Part shown: piece after piece, positions 54,105 to 62,960 of the stretch
Position numbering within the stretch: position 1 is the first letter of the stretch
Layout: the number at the start of each line of letters is the position of its first letter
Source: Streptomyces blattellae
Lineage (GTDB): Bacteria > Actinomycetota > Actinomycetes > Streptomycetales > Streptomycetaceae
DNA length: 64,000 nucleotides
Assembly: GCF_009709555.1 (NCBI RefSeq)
Contig: NZ_WJBG01000106.1
Span: 1 to 64,000, forward strand
Direction: 5' to 3'
The notes under the pieces: generated by a model
Database searches by the model: none
What the model was told of the DNA's origin: nothing
What the model saw: the letters and a program-made list of their open reading frames with translations, nothing else
Translations under genes and position numbers: made by a program

Positions 54105-54649
54105 CGGGCCCGCCGACGCGTCGACGGGACGGACCGGGCCGCCCCCGCCGAGGAGTTGGACGCGTACGGCAGCGCGCGGACGGGCCGGCTGCCCACCCCC
54201 GCGGAGTGCCGTGACCTGGCGGCATACCGCTGCTTCACCCATGACCTGCCCGCCCCGGTGGCCGCCCTGCGCGCCGCGCACTTCCGCGCCTGCCGCCCAT
54301 CGCCCGTGCCCGGTCGGCCCGGCTCGACCGCCCCGCGCCTTGGCCGGACTCGCTCGACGAGTGGCCGGAGCGCTGCCATGCGGCCGGGCGGGACCGGTCG
54401 GCGCAGATCCTGCCGCGGTACGGGGAGGGCGACTGGAACGCGCTGCACCCTGATGAGCGGCGGCCCAGGGCCCAGCCCCGGGGCACCGCCACCGCGCTCG
54501 TTCAGGGCCACGGCCTGGTCTTCACGACCCGCGACCGGCCCGTGCGCATCCGGCGCGGCTGGTCGGCCGGGGCGATGCGGCACGGGGTGAGCCCGGTGCG
54601 CTCCGGCCGCCGGCGCTCGCCGGGGCTCGTCTTCCACGACGCGTCCTGA
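54105..54649 (+). pseudogene. Decayed 2OG-Fe(II) oxygenase gene
   Basis: Two frames together spell a streptomycete 2OG-Fe(II) oxygenase. Frame one gives AAPAEELDAYGSARTGRLPT, AECRDLA, then YRCFTHDLPAPVAALRAA; near 54290 the reading jumps to LPPIARARSARLDRP, WPDSLDEWPERCHAAG, LPRYGEGDWNALH, GTATALVQGHGLVFTTRDRP and MRHGVSPVRSGRR, GLVFHDAS, ending at the TGA at 54647. Compared with intact relatives as I remember them, segments are missing after CRDLA and after NALH (including most of the iron-binding core), plus one frameshift. It cannot make an active enzyme. The true start is unclear. Confidence 0.7.
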
Positions 54650-54696
54650 GCCGCGCCGGGCAGGTGGTGAGACGTAGGTCACAATCCGGCCGTCGG

Positions 54697-54724
54697 TGTC
54701 ACAACCCGGATCCCCCCGGCCCTC
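54697..54724 (+). promoter_or_regulatory. ECF41-type autoregulatory promoter
   Basis: TGTCACA (54697-54703), the ECF41 -35 consensus, then 17 bp and CCTC, one mismatch from the CGTC -10. A second GGTCACA lies exactly 20 bp further upstream (54677-54683). Confidence 0.5.
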
Positions 54725-54758
54725 CCAGTAGTGAGCGCACCACTGCGGAGGCCTGCCC

Positions 54759-55688
54759 ATGTCCGAGTTCCCTGTGCCCGACACCGACGAGCGGCTCAGC
54801 GAGGCGACCGGAGTCTTCGTCGACCATCGTGAGCTGCTGTTCGGCCTCGTCTACAACATCCTGGGCAGTGTCGCGGACACCGAGGACGTGCTTCAGGAGA
54901 CCTGGCTGTCCTGGACGGCCCGTGGCCGGGGCCGCGACCTCGACGGGATCGGCAACCCCCGGGCGTATCTGGTCCGTATCGCCGTCAACCACGCCCTGGG
55001 ACGGCACGCCGCGCTCAGCCGCTCCCGTGAGACCTACGTCGGCCCCTGGCTGCCGGAGCCGCTGGTCGCCGGCGACGGCGCCGACGATCCCGCGCTGCGC
55101 GCCGAGTCCGTGTCGCTGGCGATGCTGGTCGTGCTGGAGTCGCTCACGCCGCTGGAGCGTGCGGTGTTCGTGCTCCACGAGGTGTTCGGGTACCCCCACA
55201 CCGAGATCGCGGAGCTGATCGACCGCACCCCGGCGGCCGTACGGCAGTTGGCGCACCGGGCGCGGGCGCATGTGCATGCGCGCCGGCCTCTGTACCAGGC
55301 GCATCCGCGGGTGCGCCGGGAGGCGACCGAGCGGTTCGTGCAGGCGGCCCTAGGCGGGGACATCGCCGCGCTGATGGAGATCCTCGCGCCGGACGTGACG
55401 GTGTGGTCGGACGGCGGCGGCAAGCGCAAGGGCGCGGGACTGCGCCCGGTGCACGGCCGGGACAAGGCGGTCCGCCTCATCGGCTCGCTCGGCACCCGGG
55501 GTGCCGGGCGGGGCCTGGAACTGCACCACCGCCGGGTCAACGGCGACGAGGCGATCGTGCTGTTCCAGGGCGACGAGCCGTACGCGGTGCTGGTCATGGA
55601 TCTCACCCCCGAGGGCGACCGGGTGTCCGGCGTCTACATCGTCGCCAATCCCGACAAGCTCACGCACGTCCGCAAGGAGGAGGAGTGA
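54759..55688 (+). CDS. ECF41 sigma factor (SigJ-like) with SnoaL-like C-terminal domain
   Basis: A 309-residue extracytoplasmic-function sigma factor. Region 2 (ELLFGLVYNILGSVADTEDVLQETWL) and region 4 (TPLERAVFVLHEVFGYPHTEIAELIDRT) are followed by a SnoaL-like domain holding the ECF41 marks DGGGKRKGAG and a final NPDKL. In this group the C-terminal domain replaces an anti-sigma factor and tunes activity. GCGGAGG lies 7 nt before the ATG. The stop overlaps the cytochrome b start (GTGA), an unusual partner for ECF41. Confidence 0.92.
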   Translation: MSEFPVPDTDERLSEATGVFVDHRELLFGLVYNILGSVADTEDVLQETWLSWTARGRGRDLDGIGNPRAYLVRIAVNHALGRHAALSRSRETYVGPWLPEPLVAGDGADDPALRAESVSLAMLVVLESLTPLERAVFVLHEVFGYPHTEIAELIDRTPAAVRQLAHRARAHVHARRPLYQAHPRVRREATERFVQAALGGDIAALMEILAPDVTVWSDGGGKRKGAGLRPVHGRDKAVRLIGSLGTRGAGRGLELHHRRVNGDEAIVLFQGDEPYAVLVMDLTPEGDRVSGVYIVANPDKLTHVRKEEE

Positions 55689-57211
55689 CCACCACCGTGC
55701 GGCCCGGGAAGGGCGAGCGGCTCGCCGACTGGTTCGACGGCCGCCTCGGCACCCATACGCTCGGCAGGAAGTACCTGCGGAAGGTCTTTCCCGACCACTG
55801 GTCGTTCCTGCTCGGCGAGGTCTGCCTGTACAGCTTCATCGTGCTGATCCTCACCGGCGTGTGGCTCACCTTCTTCTTCCATCCCTCGATGAACGAGGTG
55901 GTGTACCACGGCGGTTACGTCCCGCTGAACGGCGTCCGGATGTCCGAGGCGTACGCCTCCACCCTGGAGATCAGCTTCGATGTGCGCGGCGGGCTGCTGA
56001 TCCGGCAGCTGCACCACTGGGCGGCGCTGATCTTCGTGGCCGCGATGCTGACGCACATGATGCGGCACTTCTTCACGGGTTCGTTCCGCAAGCCGCGTGA
56101 GGTCAACTGGCTGTTCGGCTGGTCCCTGCTGTTCCTCGGCCTGTTCGAGGGGCTGATGGGCTACTCGCTGCCGGACGACCTGCTGTCGGGGACGGGGCTG
56201 CGGTTCGTGGAGGGCGCGCTGCTGTCGGTGCCGATCGTGGGGACGTATCTGACGATGTTCCTGTTCGGCGGCGAGTTCCCCGGCGACGACATCGTGGCCC
56301 GCTTCTACTCGCTGCACATCCTGGTGGTCCCCGGCATCATGGCCGCGCTGGTGGTGGCGCACGTTCTGCTGGTCTTCTACCACAAGCACACGCAGTTCGC
56401 GGGCCCCGGCCGGACCGAGCGCAATGTCGTCGGCTCGCCCTTCATGCCGGTGTACATGGCGAAGGCGGGCGGCTTCTTCTTCCTGGTCTTCGGCGTGCTC
56501 ACACTGATCGCGGCGGTCGCGACGATCAACCCGGTCTGGCAGTACGGCCCGTTCCGCGCCGATCAGGTCTCCACGGGCGCCCAGCCGGACTGGTATCTGG
56601 GGTTCGCCGAGGGGCTGGTCCGGGTGATGCCGGGCTGGGAGATCGGTCTGTGGGGTCACACACTGGTCATGGGCGTGCTGGTCCCGGTCGTCGTCTTCCC
56701 GCTGCTGCTGGTCTTCATCGGCGTGTATCCGTTCCTGGAGGCCCGGATCACCGGCGACAGGCGGGAGCACCACCTCCTGGACCGCCCGCGCAACCGCCCG
56801 GTCCGTACGGGCATCGGCGCGGCCTGGATCAGCCTCTATCTGATCCTGCTGGCGGGCGGCGGCAACGACATCGTGGCGACCCGGCTCCATCTGTCGGTCA
56901 ACACGGTGACGTGGGCGGTCAGGATCGCCGTGTTCGTCGTCCCGGTGGTCGTCTTCACCGTCACCCGGCGCGTCTGCCTCGGCCTCCAGCTCCGGGACAG
57001 GGAGCTGGTGGCGCACGGCCGGGAGACCGGCGTGATCAAGCGGCTGCCGCACGGCGAGTACGTCGAGGTGCACCAGCCGCTCGATCAGGCCCGGCGCCAC
57101 ACCCTGACCGCCCATGAGCGGCCAGGGCGACCGGTGGAGGTGGAGCGGGGGAACCTCAGGCCTGATCCGCCACGAAGGACGCCATCCGGGTCAGGGCGGA
57201 GTTCCAGTTGA
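55685..57211 (+). CDS. Cytochrome b subunit (QcrB-like), orphan
   Basis: A 508-residue membrane protein like QcrB of the actinobacterial cytochrome bcc complex: heme-ligand His in [20 protein letters not shown] and in [10 protein letters not shown] with [13 protein letters not shown], plus the quinol-site region [20 protein letters not shown], and about nine membrane helices. No qcrA, qcrC or oxidase genes lie nearby, so it is a second, stand-alone copy, expressed with the ECF41 sigma factor by translational coupling. Its electron partner is unknown. The last 56 nt overlap the convergent GH9 gene. Confidence 0.88.
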   Translation: MTTTVRPGKGERLADWFDGRLGTHTLGRKYLRKVFPDHWSFLLGEVCLYSFIVLILTGVWLTFFFHPSMNEVVYHGGYVPLNGVRMSEAYASTLEISFDVRGGLLIRQLHHWAALIFVAAMLTHMMRHFFTGSFRKPREVNWLFGWSLLFLGLFEGLMGYSLPDDLLSGTGLRFVEGALLSVPIVGTYLTMFLFGGEFPGDDIVARFYSLHILVVPGIMAALVVAHVLLVFYHKHTQFAGPGRTERNVVGSPFMPVYMAKAGGFFFLVFGVLTLIAAVATINPVWQYGPFRADQVSTGAQPDWYLGFAEGLVRVMPGWEIGLWGHTLVMGVLVPVVVFPLLLVFIGVYPFLEARITGDRREHHLLDRPRNRPVRTGIGAAWISLYLILLAGGGNDIVATRLHLSVNTVTWAVRIAVFVVPVVVFTVTRRVCLGLQLRDRELVAHGRETGVIKRLPHGEYVEVHQPLDQARRHTLTAHERPGRPVEVERGNLRPDPPRRTPSGSGRSSS

Positions 57212-59390
57212 CGGTGTGCTCGTTGGTCGACCAGGACTGGATGTCGTCGATGTAGCAGAACTGGCCGACGCAGCCCTGGAGCCTGCTCTGTGCGTAGGGG
57301 TCCTGGATGCTTGAGTTGGGGCCTCCGGCGAGCGTGCCCCTGGGCGGGTTCGGCTGATTCGGGTCGAGCTGGTGGGCGTACCAACGGCTGTGCTGGTTCT
57401 GGGAGCTGACCTCGCCGTAGCCGGTGACGTAGGAGATGTTCAGCGCGTTGCGGCCCAGGACGTAGTCCATGCTCTGCAGCGCGCCGTCCCGGTACTTCGA
57501 GGCGCCGGTGAGGTCGTAGGCGGTGGCGATGACGACCGCGTTGTGCAGGATCTGGTGGTTGGAGCCCCAGTCGTAGAGGTTGTCCTCGGGGGCATACGGC
57601 ATGCCGTACGGCTGTGACGTCAGGGTGGCCAGGTACCTGTCGGCACCCTTGATCACCGACTGGCGCACCGTGTCCCGGCCGGGCAGCCTGCTCGGAACCG
57701 TCGCCAGGTCCAGCCGGCCGGCGGCCGCGGTCCTCGACCAGTCGTAGCCCAGGGGACCGTAGATGTCGGCCGTGTGGACCGGCGAGTTCAGGATGTGCTT
57801 CTCGAACTCCTTTTCCCCGGTGGTGAGATACAGCTCGGCGGCGGCCCAGTAGAACTCGTCGGTCGCGTCGGTGTCGGGGTAGGCGCCGCCTCCGGTGCCG
57901 TCGTTGGGGTCGGGGTGGAGCGCCGGGTGCGCGAGCGCCGCGGACCAGGCCTTCCGGGCGGCTGCCAGTGCCTCGGTCGCGAACTCCCGGTCGTAGGGCC
58001 GGTACAGCCGCGCCGCCTGCGCGGCCGTCGCCGCCAGGTTCAGGGTCGCCTCGGTCGTCGGCGGGTGCAGCTCGCGCTTCTGCGGATCGTCACTGGGCAG
58101 CAGGGGCAGGCCGGTCCACTGCTCGTCGTGCACCTTGTGGTGGGCCATGCCCGCGAGCGGCTGCCCTTCCGGCACCTGCATCCGCATCAGGAACTCCAGC
58201 TCCCAGCGGGCCTCGTCGAGGACGTCCGGCACCTTGTTGCCGCTCTCCGGTATGGCGAGCGAACCGTCGCCGAGCTTCGCCGGGTCGCCGGTGCGGGCCA
58301 GCAGAGAGCGTTCGTAGGTGCTGAGCACCTCCCAGGTGGAGATGCCGCCGTTGACGACGTACTTGCCGTGGTCGCCGGCGTCGTACCAGCCGCCGGTCAC
58401 GTCGAGCGTGTAGTCGCAGACGCCGGGCTGGCAGGGCACGTTCGCGTCACCCTGGTTGGGCGCGACGTTCACATGGCCGGCCGGGCGCCCGTAGCCGGGC
58501 CGCAGGTCGTCGCGGATCGCGACGCCGCTGCGCTGTGTGTAGTAGTACTTCATCGCGTCCACACTCAGCTGCTCGTAGGCGCGCGCGTCGATGTCGAACG
58601 GGCGGCTCGTCTCCCCGTCGGCGACCAGCGTGAAGCCCTGACCGCGCCCGCGGTGGCTGCCGAAGTCGATCGAGTGGACGTTCTGCGCGGACGAGGCGTC
58701 GGTGCCGCGCGGCACGGTCCAGCCGCGGGCGACCGTCTTCCCGGCGGCGCTCTTCAGCTGCCAGGGCAGTCTGCCGGTGGCGTCGGTGACCAGCGTGGCG
58801 TTCTTGGGACCGGAGGGCAGATAGGCGACCTGGTTGACGCGCACACGCGGCCCGGTGTCCGGCTCGTACGGCTCCGGCTCCACCCCGCCCAGCAGCGACA
58901 CGTCGTCCATGCAGAACCGCCAGTCGTCCGCCTGGCCGCCGAGCTGGAAGGCGACCTGGCCCTGAGTGGTGTCGACGGGCGAAGTGAACGTGTAGGCATA
59001 CGAGTTGCCGGAGACGCTCAGCTGCGGGCTCACCTCGAACCAGGTGTCGTACGGGGCCACCGACAGCCCGACGAGGGCGCGCACCACATGGCCCTCGGGC
59101 GTGCCGTTCGCGGTGAAGGAGATCCGGTACGACTCCCCCTCCACCAGGGTGATGCCGTTCTGGCCGACGGCCGCGTCCCAGCGGTTGGCGGTGCCGCCCG
59201 GCACGTCGGCGCAGAGCTGTCCGCCGGACAGACCGGCGGTGACGTTGCTCGTCGTCCACCACGGGTCGGTGGTGGTGTCGAAGGTGCCGTTCTTGAGTTG
59301 CTCGACCTCGTCGGCAGCGGCGGGCAAGGCCGTGACTGCCGCCGCCAGCAGGGCCGTCAGGGACAACAGGGCGGTTCTGCGTCTGTTCAC
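57156..59390 (-). CDS. Secreted GH9 endoglucanase with CBM4/9 and Ig-like domains
   Basis: A 744-residue cellulase: signal peptide (to ALPAAADE), CBM4/9 beta-sandwich (about 30-175, [12 protein letters not shown]), Ig-like CelD_N domain (about 185-275, [20 protein letters not shown]) and the GH9 catalytic domain with the Asp pair in [15 protein letters not shown] near 335 and the acid Glu in [11 protein letters not shown] near 722. It cleaves beta-1,4-glucan. The GTG at 59390 has GAGGAG 7 nt upstream, and a perfect CebR box 40 nt upstream predicts induction by cello-oligosaccharides. Confidence 0.93.
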   Translation of the reverse strand: MNRRRTALLSLTALLAAAVTALPAAADEVEQLKNGTFDTTTDPWWTTSNVTAGLSGGQLCADVPGGTANRWDAAVGQNGITLVEGESYRISFTANGTPEGHVVRALVGLSVAPYDTWFEVSPQLSVSGNSYAYTFTSPVDTTQGQVAFQLGGQADDWRFCMDDVSLLGGVEPEPYEPDTGPRVRVNQVAYLPSGPKNATLVTDATGRLPWQLKSAAGKTVARGWTVPRGTDASSAQNVHSIDFGSHRGRGQGFTLVADGETSRPFDIDARAYEQLSVDAMKYYYTQRSGVAIRDDLRPGYGRPAGHVNVAPNQGDANVPCQPGVCDYTLDVTGGWYDAGDHGKYVVNGGISTWEVLSTYERSLLARTGDPAKLGDGSLAIPESGNKVPDVLDEARWELEFLMRMQVPEGQPLAGMAHHKVHDEQWTGLPLLPSDDPQKRELHPPTTEATLNLAATAAQAARLYRPYDREFATEALAAARKAWSAALAHPALHPDPNDGTGGGAYPDTDATDEFYWAAAELYLTTGEKEFEKHILNSPVHTADIYGPLGYDWSRTAAAGRLDLATVPSRLPGRDTVRQSVIKGADRYLATLTSQPYGMPYAPEDNLYDWGSNHQILHNAVVIATAYDLTGASKYRDGALQSMDYVLGRNALNISYVTGYGEVSSQNQHSRWYAHQLDPNQPNPPRGTLAGGPNSSIQDPYAQSRLQGCVGQFCYIDDIQSWSTNEHTVNWNSALTRMASFVADQA

Positions 59391-59430
59391 GTCTGGGCTC
59401 CTCGGGAGAGGTACGGGCGACGCTACCGAA

Positions 59431-59446
59431 GTGGGAGCGCTCCCAC
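59431..59446. promoter_or_regulatory. CebR operator
   Basis: Perfect palindrome GTGGGAGCGCTCCCAC containing the known CebR box TGGGAGCGCTCCCA (59432-59445), upstream of the GH9 gene. Confidence 0.88.
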
Positions 59447-59588
59447 ATGCGGGCGCAAGCCATGCTTGTAGGAGGGTTGACGGCCCGTCAACGGTCCGGA
59501 CGGGACCAAGCGCTCCGCGGCCGACTTGACCAAGGCCGCTCAGCGCCCCGGCAGGCGACGTTCGCCCCGTCCGGACCACGTGGGACGA

Positions 59589-62500
59589 TCAGCCGGCCGG
59601 AGTCTCCAGCCTGCTGATGCGTACCGCCCCTCGGGCCACGCCCGGAGCACCACTCGTCATGGTGAGCCGCAGCCGGGAGGCCCGCACGGCGTCAAAGGTG
59701 ATCACGGTCGGCTCGTCCGAGGCCGCGGCCCAGTCGACGGCCGCCCCACCGGCCGGCACATACCGGCCGCCCTCCCACACCGCGACCGCCACCGACGCGG
59801 GCAGCGAGTGCGTCGTGTCCACGGTGAACGAGACCTCCACCCGGTCCAGGGTCCGGGCCCGCCCCCAGTCGACGGAGACCCAGTCCTCCTCCCGGGCCCC
59901 GTCGAAGGCGGGCAGCAGGGCCGTGGCGGCCTTGACGAAGGCGTTGGACCAGCCGGTGGCCGGGTCACCGTCGAGCATCGCGGCGGGCAGGGTGTCGGGG
60001 TGGCCGGAGTAACTGGCGTCCGCGTAGGGGTAGTTCGGGGGCGCCGGATGCTCGGGCTGGAACGTCGCGGCGGGAGTGGTCGCGGCCGACCGGGCGGGAG
60101 CCGTGCGCACGGATGCCGTGCCCGTGCGCAGGCCATCCGCCCGTGCCGTCACCTTCAGCGTGCCCGCCTTCGTACCGGACCTGACGATCGCGAGCGCCTT
60201 GCCGTGGAAGGCGGTCCGGGTACTGGCCTGATAGCGCTCGGCGCTCTCCTGCCGGCCGTTGTCGAGCCCGGCGAGGGAGCCGCCCGCCACGTCGAAGGAG
60301 ATCAGGTGCTCGGCGCCGGGCACCACCACCCCCTGCCGGTCGACCACCTCTGCGGTCACGAACACCAGCGAACGGCCGTCGGCGGCCAGGGACTTGCGGT
60401 CGGGCGTGAGGCGTACGGCATGCGGCTCCCCGGCCGTGCGCAGCACGTCGGTGGCGACGACCCGGCCGCCGCGCCGGGCGACGGCCTTCAGCTCGCCCGG
60501 CTCGTACGGCACCTTCCAGGTCAGGTGGAGCTTGCCCGCACTGCCGTTGGGGCTGGTGTAACTCCCGGGGTAGGGGCCGTCGGTGAAGGTCTTGTCGTCG
60601 CCGGTCGCCTCGGTCGTCTCCAGGTACGTCCGCCCGTCGACGGTCTTCTTGGTGTCGAACTCCCGTGTGCCCAGAGACTTTCCGTTGAGGAACAGCTCCA
60701 CGGCGGCGACGTTGGAATACGCCCACACCTCGACCGTGTCGCCCTCGGCGTGGTTCCAGGTCATCGGCAGCAGATGGACCATCGGCTCGCTGATCCACTG
60801 GCTCTGGAACAGGTAGTACATGTCCTTCGGGAAGCCGGCGGTGTCGACGGCGCCGAAGAAGGAAGCCTTGACGGGGAAGACGCCGGATCCCGTCGTCTTG
60901 GAGTCGTACGGCGTCGGCTCGCCGATGTAGTCGATGCCGGACCACAGGTACTCCCCGGCGAACCACTTGCGGTCGCGGTCCTTCTTGTGGCCGTACTCGC
61001 CGCTCATGGTCCAGGAGGCGAGGTTGTTGTCGTACGACGAGGCCGCCCGCTTGCCGGGGGTGTAGTTCTCACCGGTGTTGAGGCGCTCCGGCTCCTGGTA
61101 GGCGCCGCGGGTGGAGGTCTCGGACGACGACTCGGACTCGAAGAGGAACAGGTGCGGATAGCGGGCGTGCAGGGCGTCCACCGACTTGGCGGTGTTGTAG
61201 TTGAGGCCGAGACCGTCGACCTTGGACAGGATCAGGTCGGCCGGGGAGCCCACGGCGGGCACACTGCGGTGCCGGTGGGAGCCGATCACGATCGGGCGGG
61301 TGTCGTCGGAGGCCTTGACACCGGCGATCAGCCGGTCCGCCATGGCGAGACCGCTGGTGGAGGTGAACTCGGAGATCTCGTTGCCGATCGACCACATGAC
61401 GACGGCGGGCGAGTTGCGGGCGGCCAGCACCATCTCGGTGATGTCCCGGTCGGCCCACGCGTCGAAGAAGCGGCCGTAGTCGTAGCGCGACTTGGGGCTC
61501 TTCCAGCAGTCGAACGCCTCCACCAGCATCACGATGCCCAGTTCCTCGCAGACCTCGATCATCTCCGGCGACGGCGGATTGTGGGAGGTGCGGAAGGCGT
61601 TGACGCCCATCGACTTCATGATGGTCATCTGTCTGCGGATCGCGTCGATGCTGACGGCGGCGCCGAGCGCGCCCTGGTCGTGGTGGAGGTCGACGCCCTT
61701 GATCTTGTGATAGGTGCCGTTGAGGTGGAAGCCCTCGTCCGGGTCGAAGCGGAAGGTGCGGAAGCCGAAGGGGGTGCGGTAGGTGTCGACGACCTTGCCG
61801 TCGACGCGCAGTTCGGTCTCCAGCGTGTAGCGGCGGGGAGTCTCGATGTCCCACAACCGGGGGGCGGAGACGGTGAGTTCATGACCTTCCGTCGCCTGGC
61901 CGTCGACCGTGACCGTGGAGGCGGCACGGGCCACCGTGCGGCCGCGCGGGTCCTTGACCTCCGACCGGATCTCGACCGGGCTCGCGGTGCCCGTCTCGTT
62001 GACCACCGCGGTCCGCACCTGCACCGTGGCGCTCTTGCCGGTGATCTCGGGTGTGGTGACGTACGTGCCCCAGCGCGCCACATGGACCGGCTCGGTGACG
62101 ACGAGGCGGGCCTCGCGGTAGATGCCGCTGCCCGAGTACCAGCGGCTGCTGGGGAGCCGGTTCTGCACCTTGACGGCGAGGACGTTCTCGGTGGTGCCGT
62201 CGGTGTGCAGGAGGTCCGTGAGATCGAAGGCGAAGCCGGTGTAGCCGTAGGGGTGGCGGCCGGCTTCCTTGCCGTTGCAGTAGACGTACGAGTCCATGTA
62301 GACGCCGTCGAACTCCACCGAGATCCGGCGGCCGGCGAAGCCGGGCGGCAGGGTGAAGGCGAGGCGGTACCAGCCGAGGCCGCCGGGGAGGAAGCCGGTC
62401 CCGCTGGTCGTGCCGTGCTCGGTGGTCGGGGTCTGCTCGATGCTCCAGTCGTGCGGGACGGCGACCTCGCGCCAGTCCGAGTCGTCGTATGCGGGTGCGG

Positions 62501-62705
62501 CGGCCTCGGCGTAGGCGCCGGTCGGGTCGGTGATGCCGCCCGGGTTGACCAGCGCGAAGCGCCAACCGTCGCGCAGGGCGACGGTACGGCGGCCGGACGC
62601 CCCCGCGACCGCCTCGGCGGCCCGTGCCACCGGGGTGCCCAGGAGCACCCCGGCCGCGGGTGCGGTCGTAGAGGCGATCAAAACCGATCTGCGAGTGACC
62701 GTCAT
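59589..62705 (-). CDS. Tat-exported GH2 glycoside hydrolase with C-terminal discoidin-like domain
   Basis: A 1038-residue beta-galactosidase-superfamily enzyme. The N-terminus MTVTRRSVLIASTTAPAAG is a twin-arginine signal. GH2 sugar-binding domain (VPHDWSIEQTP, GWYRLAFTLP), Ig-like domain and TIM barrel follow, with HHDQGALG, RTSHNPPSPE, the acid/base Glu in MWSIGNEIS near 443 and nucleophile region FLFESESSSETS near 520. Bacterial Ig-like repeats and a coagulation-factor-5/8-type domain (YSGHPDTLPAAMLDGDPATG, WVSVDWGRAR) complete it. Substrate may be beta-galactosides or a related sugar. GGGAGAG precedes the ATG. Confidence 0.9.
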   Translation of the reverse strand: MTVTRRSVLIASTTAPAAGVLLGTPVARAAEAVAGASGRRTVALRDGWRFALVNPGGITDPTGAYAEAAAPAYDDSDWREVAVPHDWSIEQTPTTEHGTTSGTGFLPGGLGWYRLAFTLPPGFAGRRISVEFDGVYMDSYVYCNGKEAGRHPYGYTGFAFDLTDLLHTDGTTENVLAVKVQNRLPSSRWYSGSGIYREARLVVTEPVHVARWGTYVTTPEITGKSATVQVRTAVVNETGTASPVEIRSEVKDPRGRTVARAASTVTVDGQATEGHELTVSAPRLWDIETPRRYTLETELRVDGKVVDTYRTPFGFRTFRFDPDEGFHLNGTYHKIKGVDLHHDQGALGAAVSIDAIRRQMTIMKSMGVNAFRTSHNPPSPEMIEVCEELGIVMLVEAFDCWKSPKSRYDYGRFFDAWADRDITEMVLAARNSPAVVMWSIGNEISEFTSTSGLAMADRLIAGVKASDDTRPIVIGSHRHRSVPAVGSPADLILSKVDGLGLNYNTAKSVDALHARYPHLFLFESESSSETSTRGAYQEPERLNTGENYTPGKRAASSYDNNLASWTMSGEYGHKKDRDRKWFAGEYLWSGIDYIGEPTPYDSKTTGSGVFPVKASFFGAVDTAGFPKDMYYLFQSQWISEPMVHLLPMTWNHAEGDTVEVWAYSNVAAVELFLNGKSLGTREFDTKKTVDGRTYLETTEATGDDKTFTDGPYPGSYTSPNGSAGKLHLTWKVPYEPGELKAVARRGGRVVATDVLRTAGEPHAVRLTPDRKSLAADGRSLVFVTAEVVDRQGVVVPGAEHLISFDVAGGSLAGLDNGRQESAERYQASTRTAFHGKALAIVRSGTKAGTLKVTARADGLRTGTASVRTAPARSAATTPAATFQPEHPAPPNYPYADASYSGHPDTLPAAMLDGDPATGWSNAFVKAATALLPAFDGAREEDWVSVDWGRARTLDRVEVSFTVDTTHSLPASVAVAVWEGGRYVPAGGAAVDWAAASDEPTVITFDAVRASRLRLTMTSGAPGVARGAVRISRLETPAG

Positions 62706-62960
62706 GGCGGCTCTCCCTCATCAGGGCCCAGAAGTACTCACAACTGATCGTGAACAAACAGATTCTGACGGTGAGGCACACAAGGCCGTCAAGGGTCGCG
62801 TGAGGTCCTTCTGTCCCAGGGGCCACATCGGCCGGATCTCTCTCTTGACCCGGGGTGCCGGACAGCTCACCGTTCTCGTTCACGCGGGAGCGCGACGCAC
62901 TAGGCTGGAACCGAAGTGACCCCTCTGTTCACTGTGCGTACGCGCGATGGAGCGACGACG
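62706..62960. promoter_or_regulatory. Divergent regulatory region of GH2 and PAS genes
   Basis: On the minus strand TTGACG is followed after 19 bp by CAGAAT, a possible GH2 promoter with a slightly long spacer, and the AT-rich stretch 62735-62770 may hold a sugar-repressor site. No operator can be named. No gene is visible. Confidence 0.35.

Noticed and set aside
54156..54590. 144-codon ORF as an intact gene
   Set aside because: Only its first third matches the oxygenase family; the match continues in another frame, so it is a broken gene.
59526..62747. 1073-codon plus-strand ORF
   Set aside because: Mirror of the GH2 gene; no recognisable domains.
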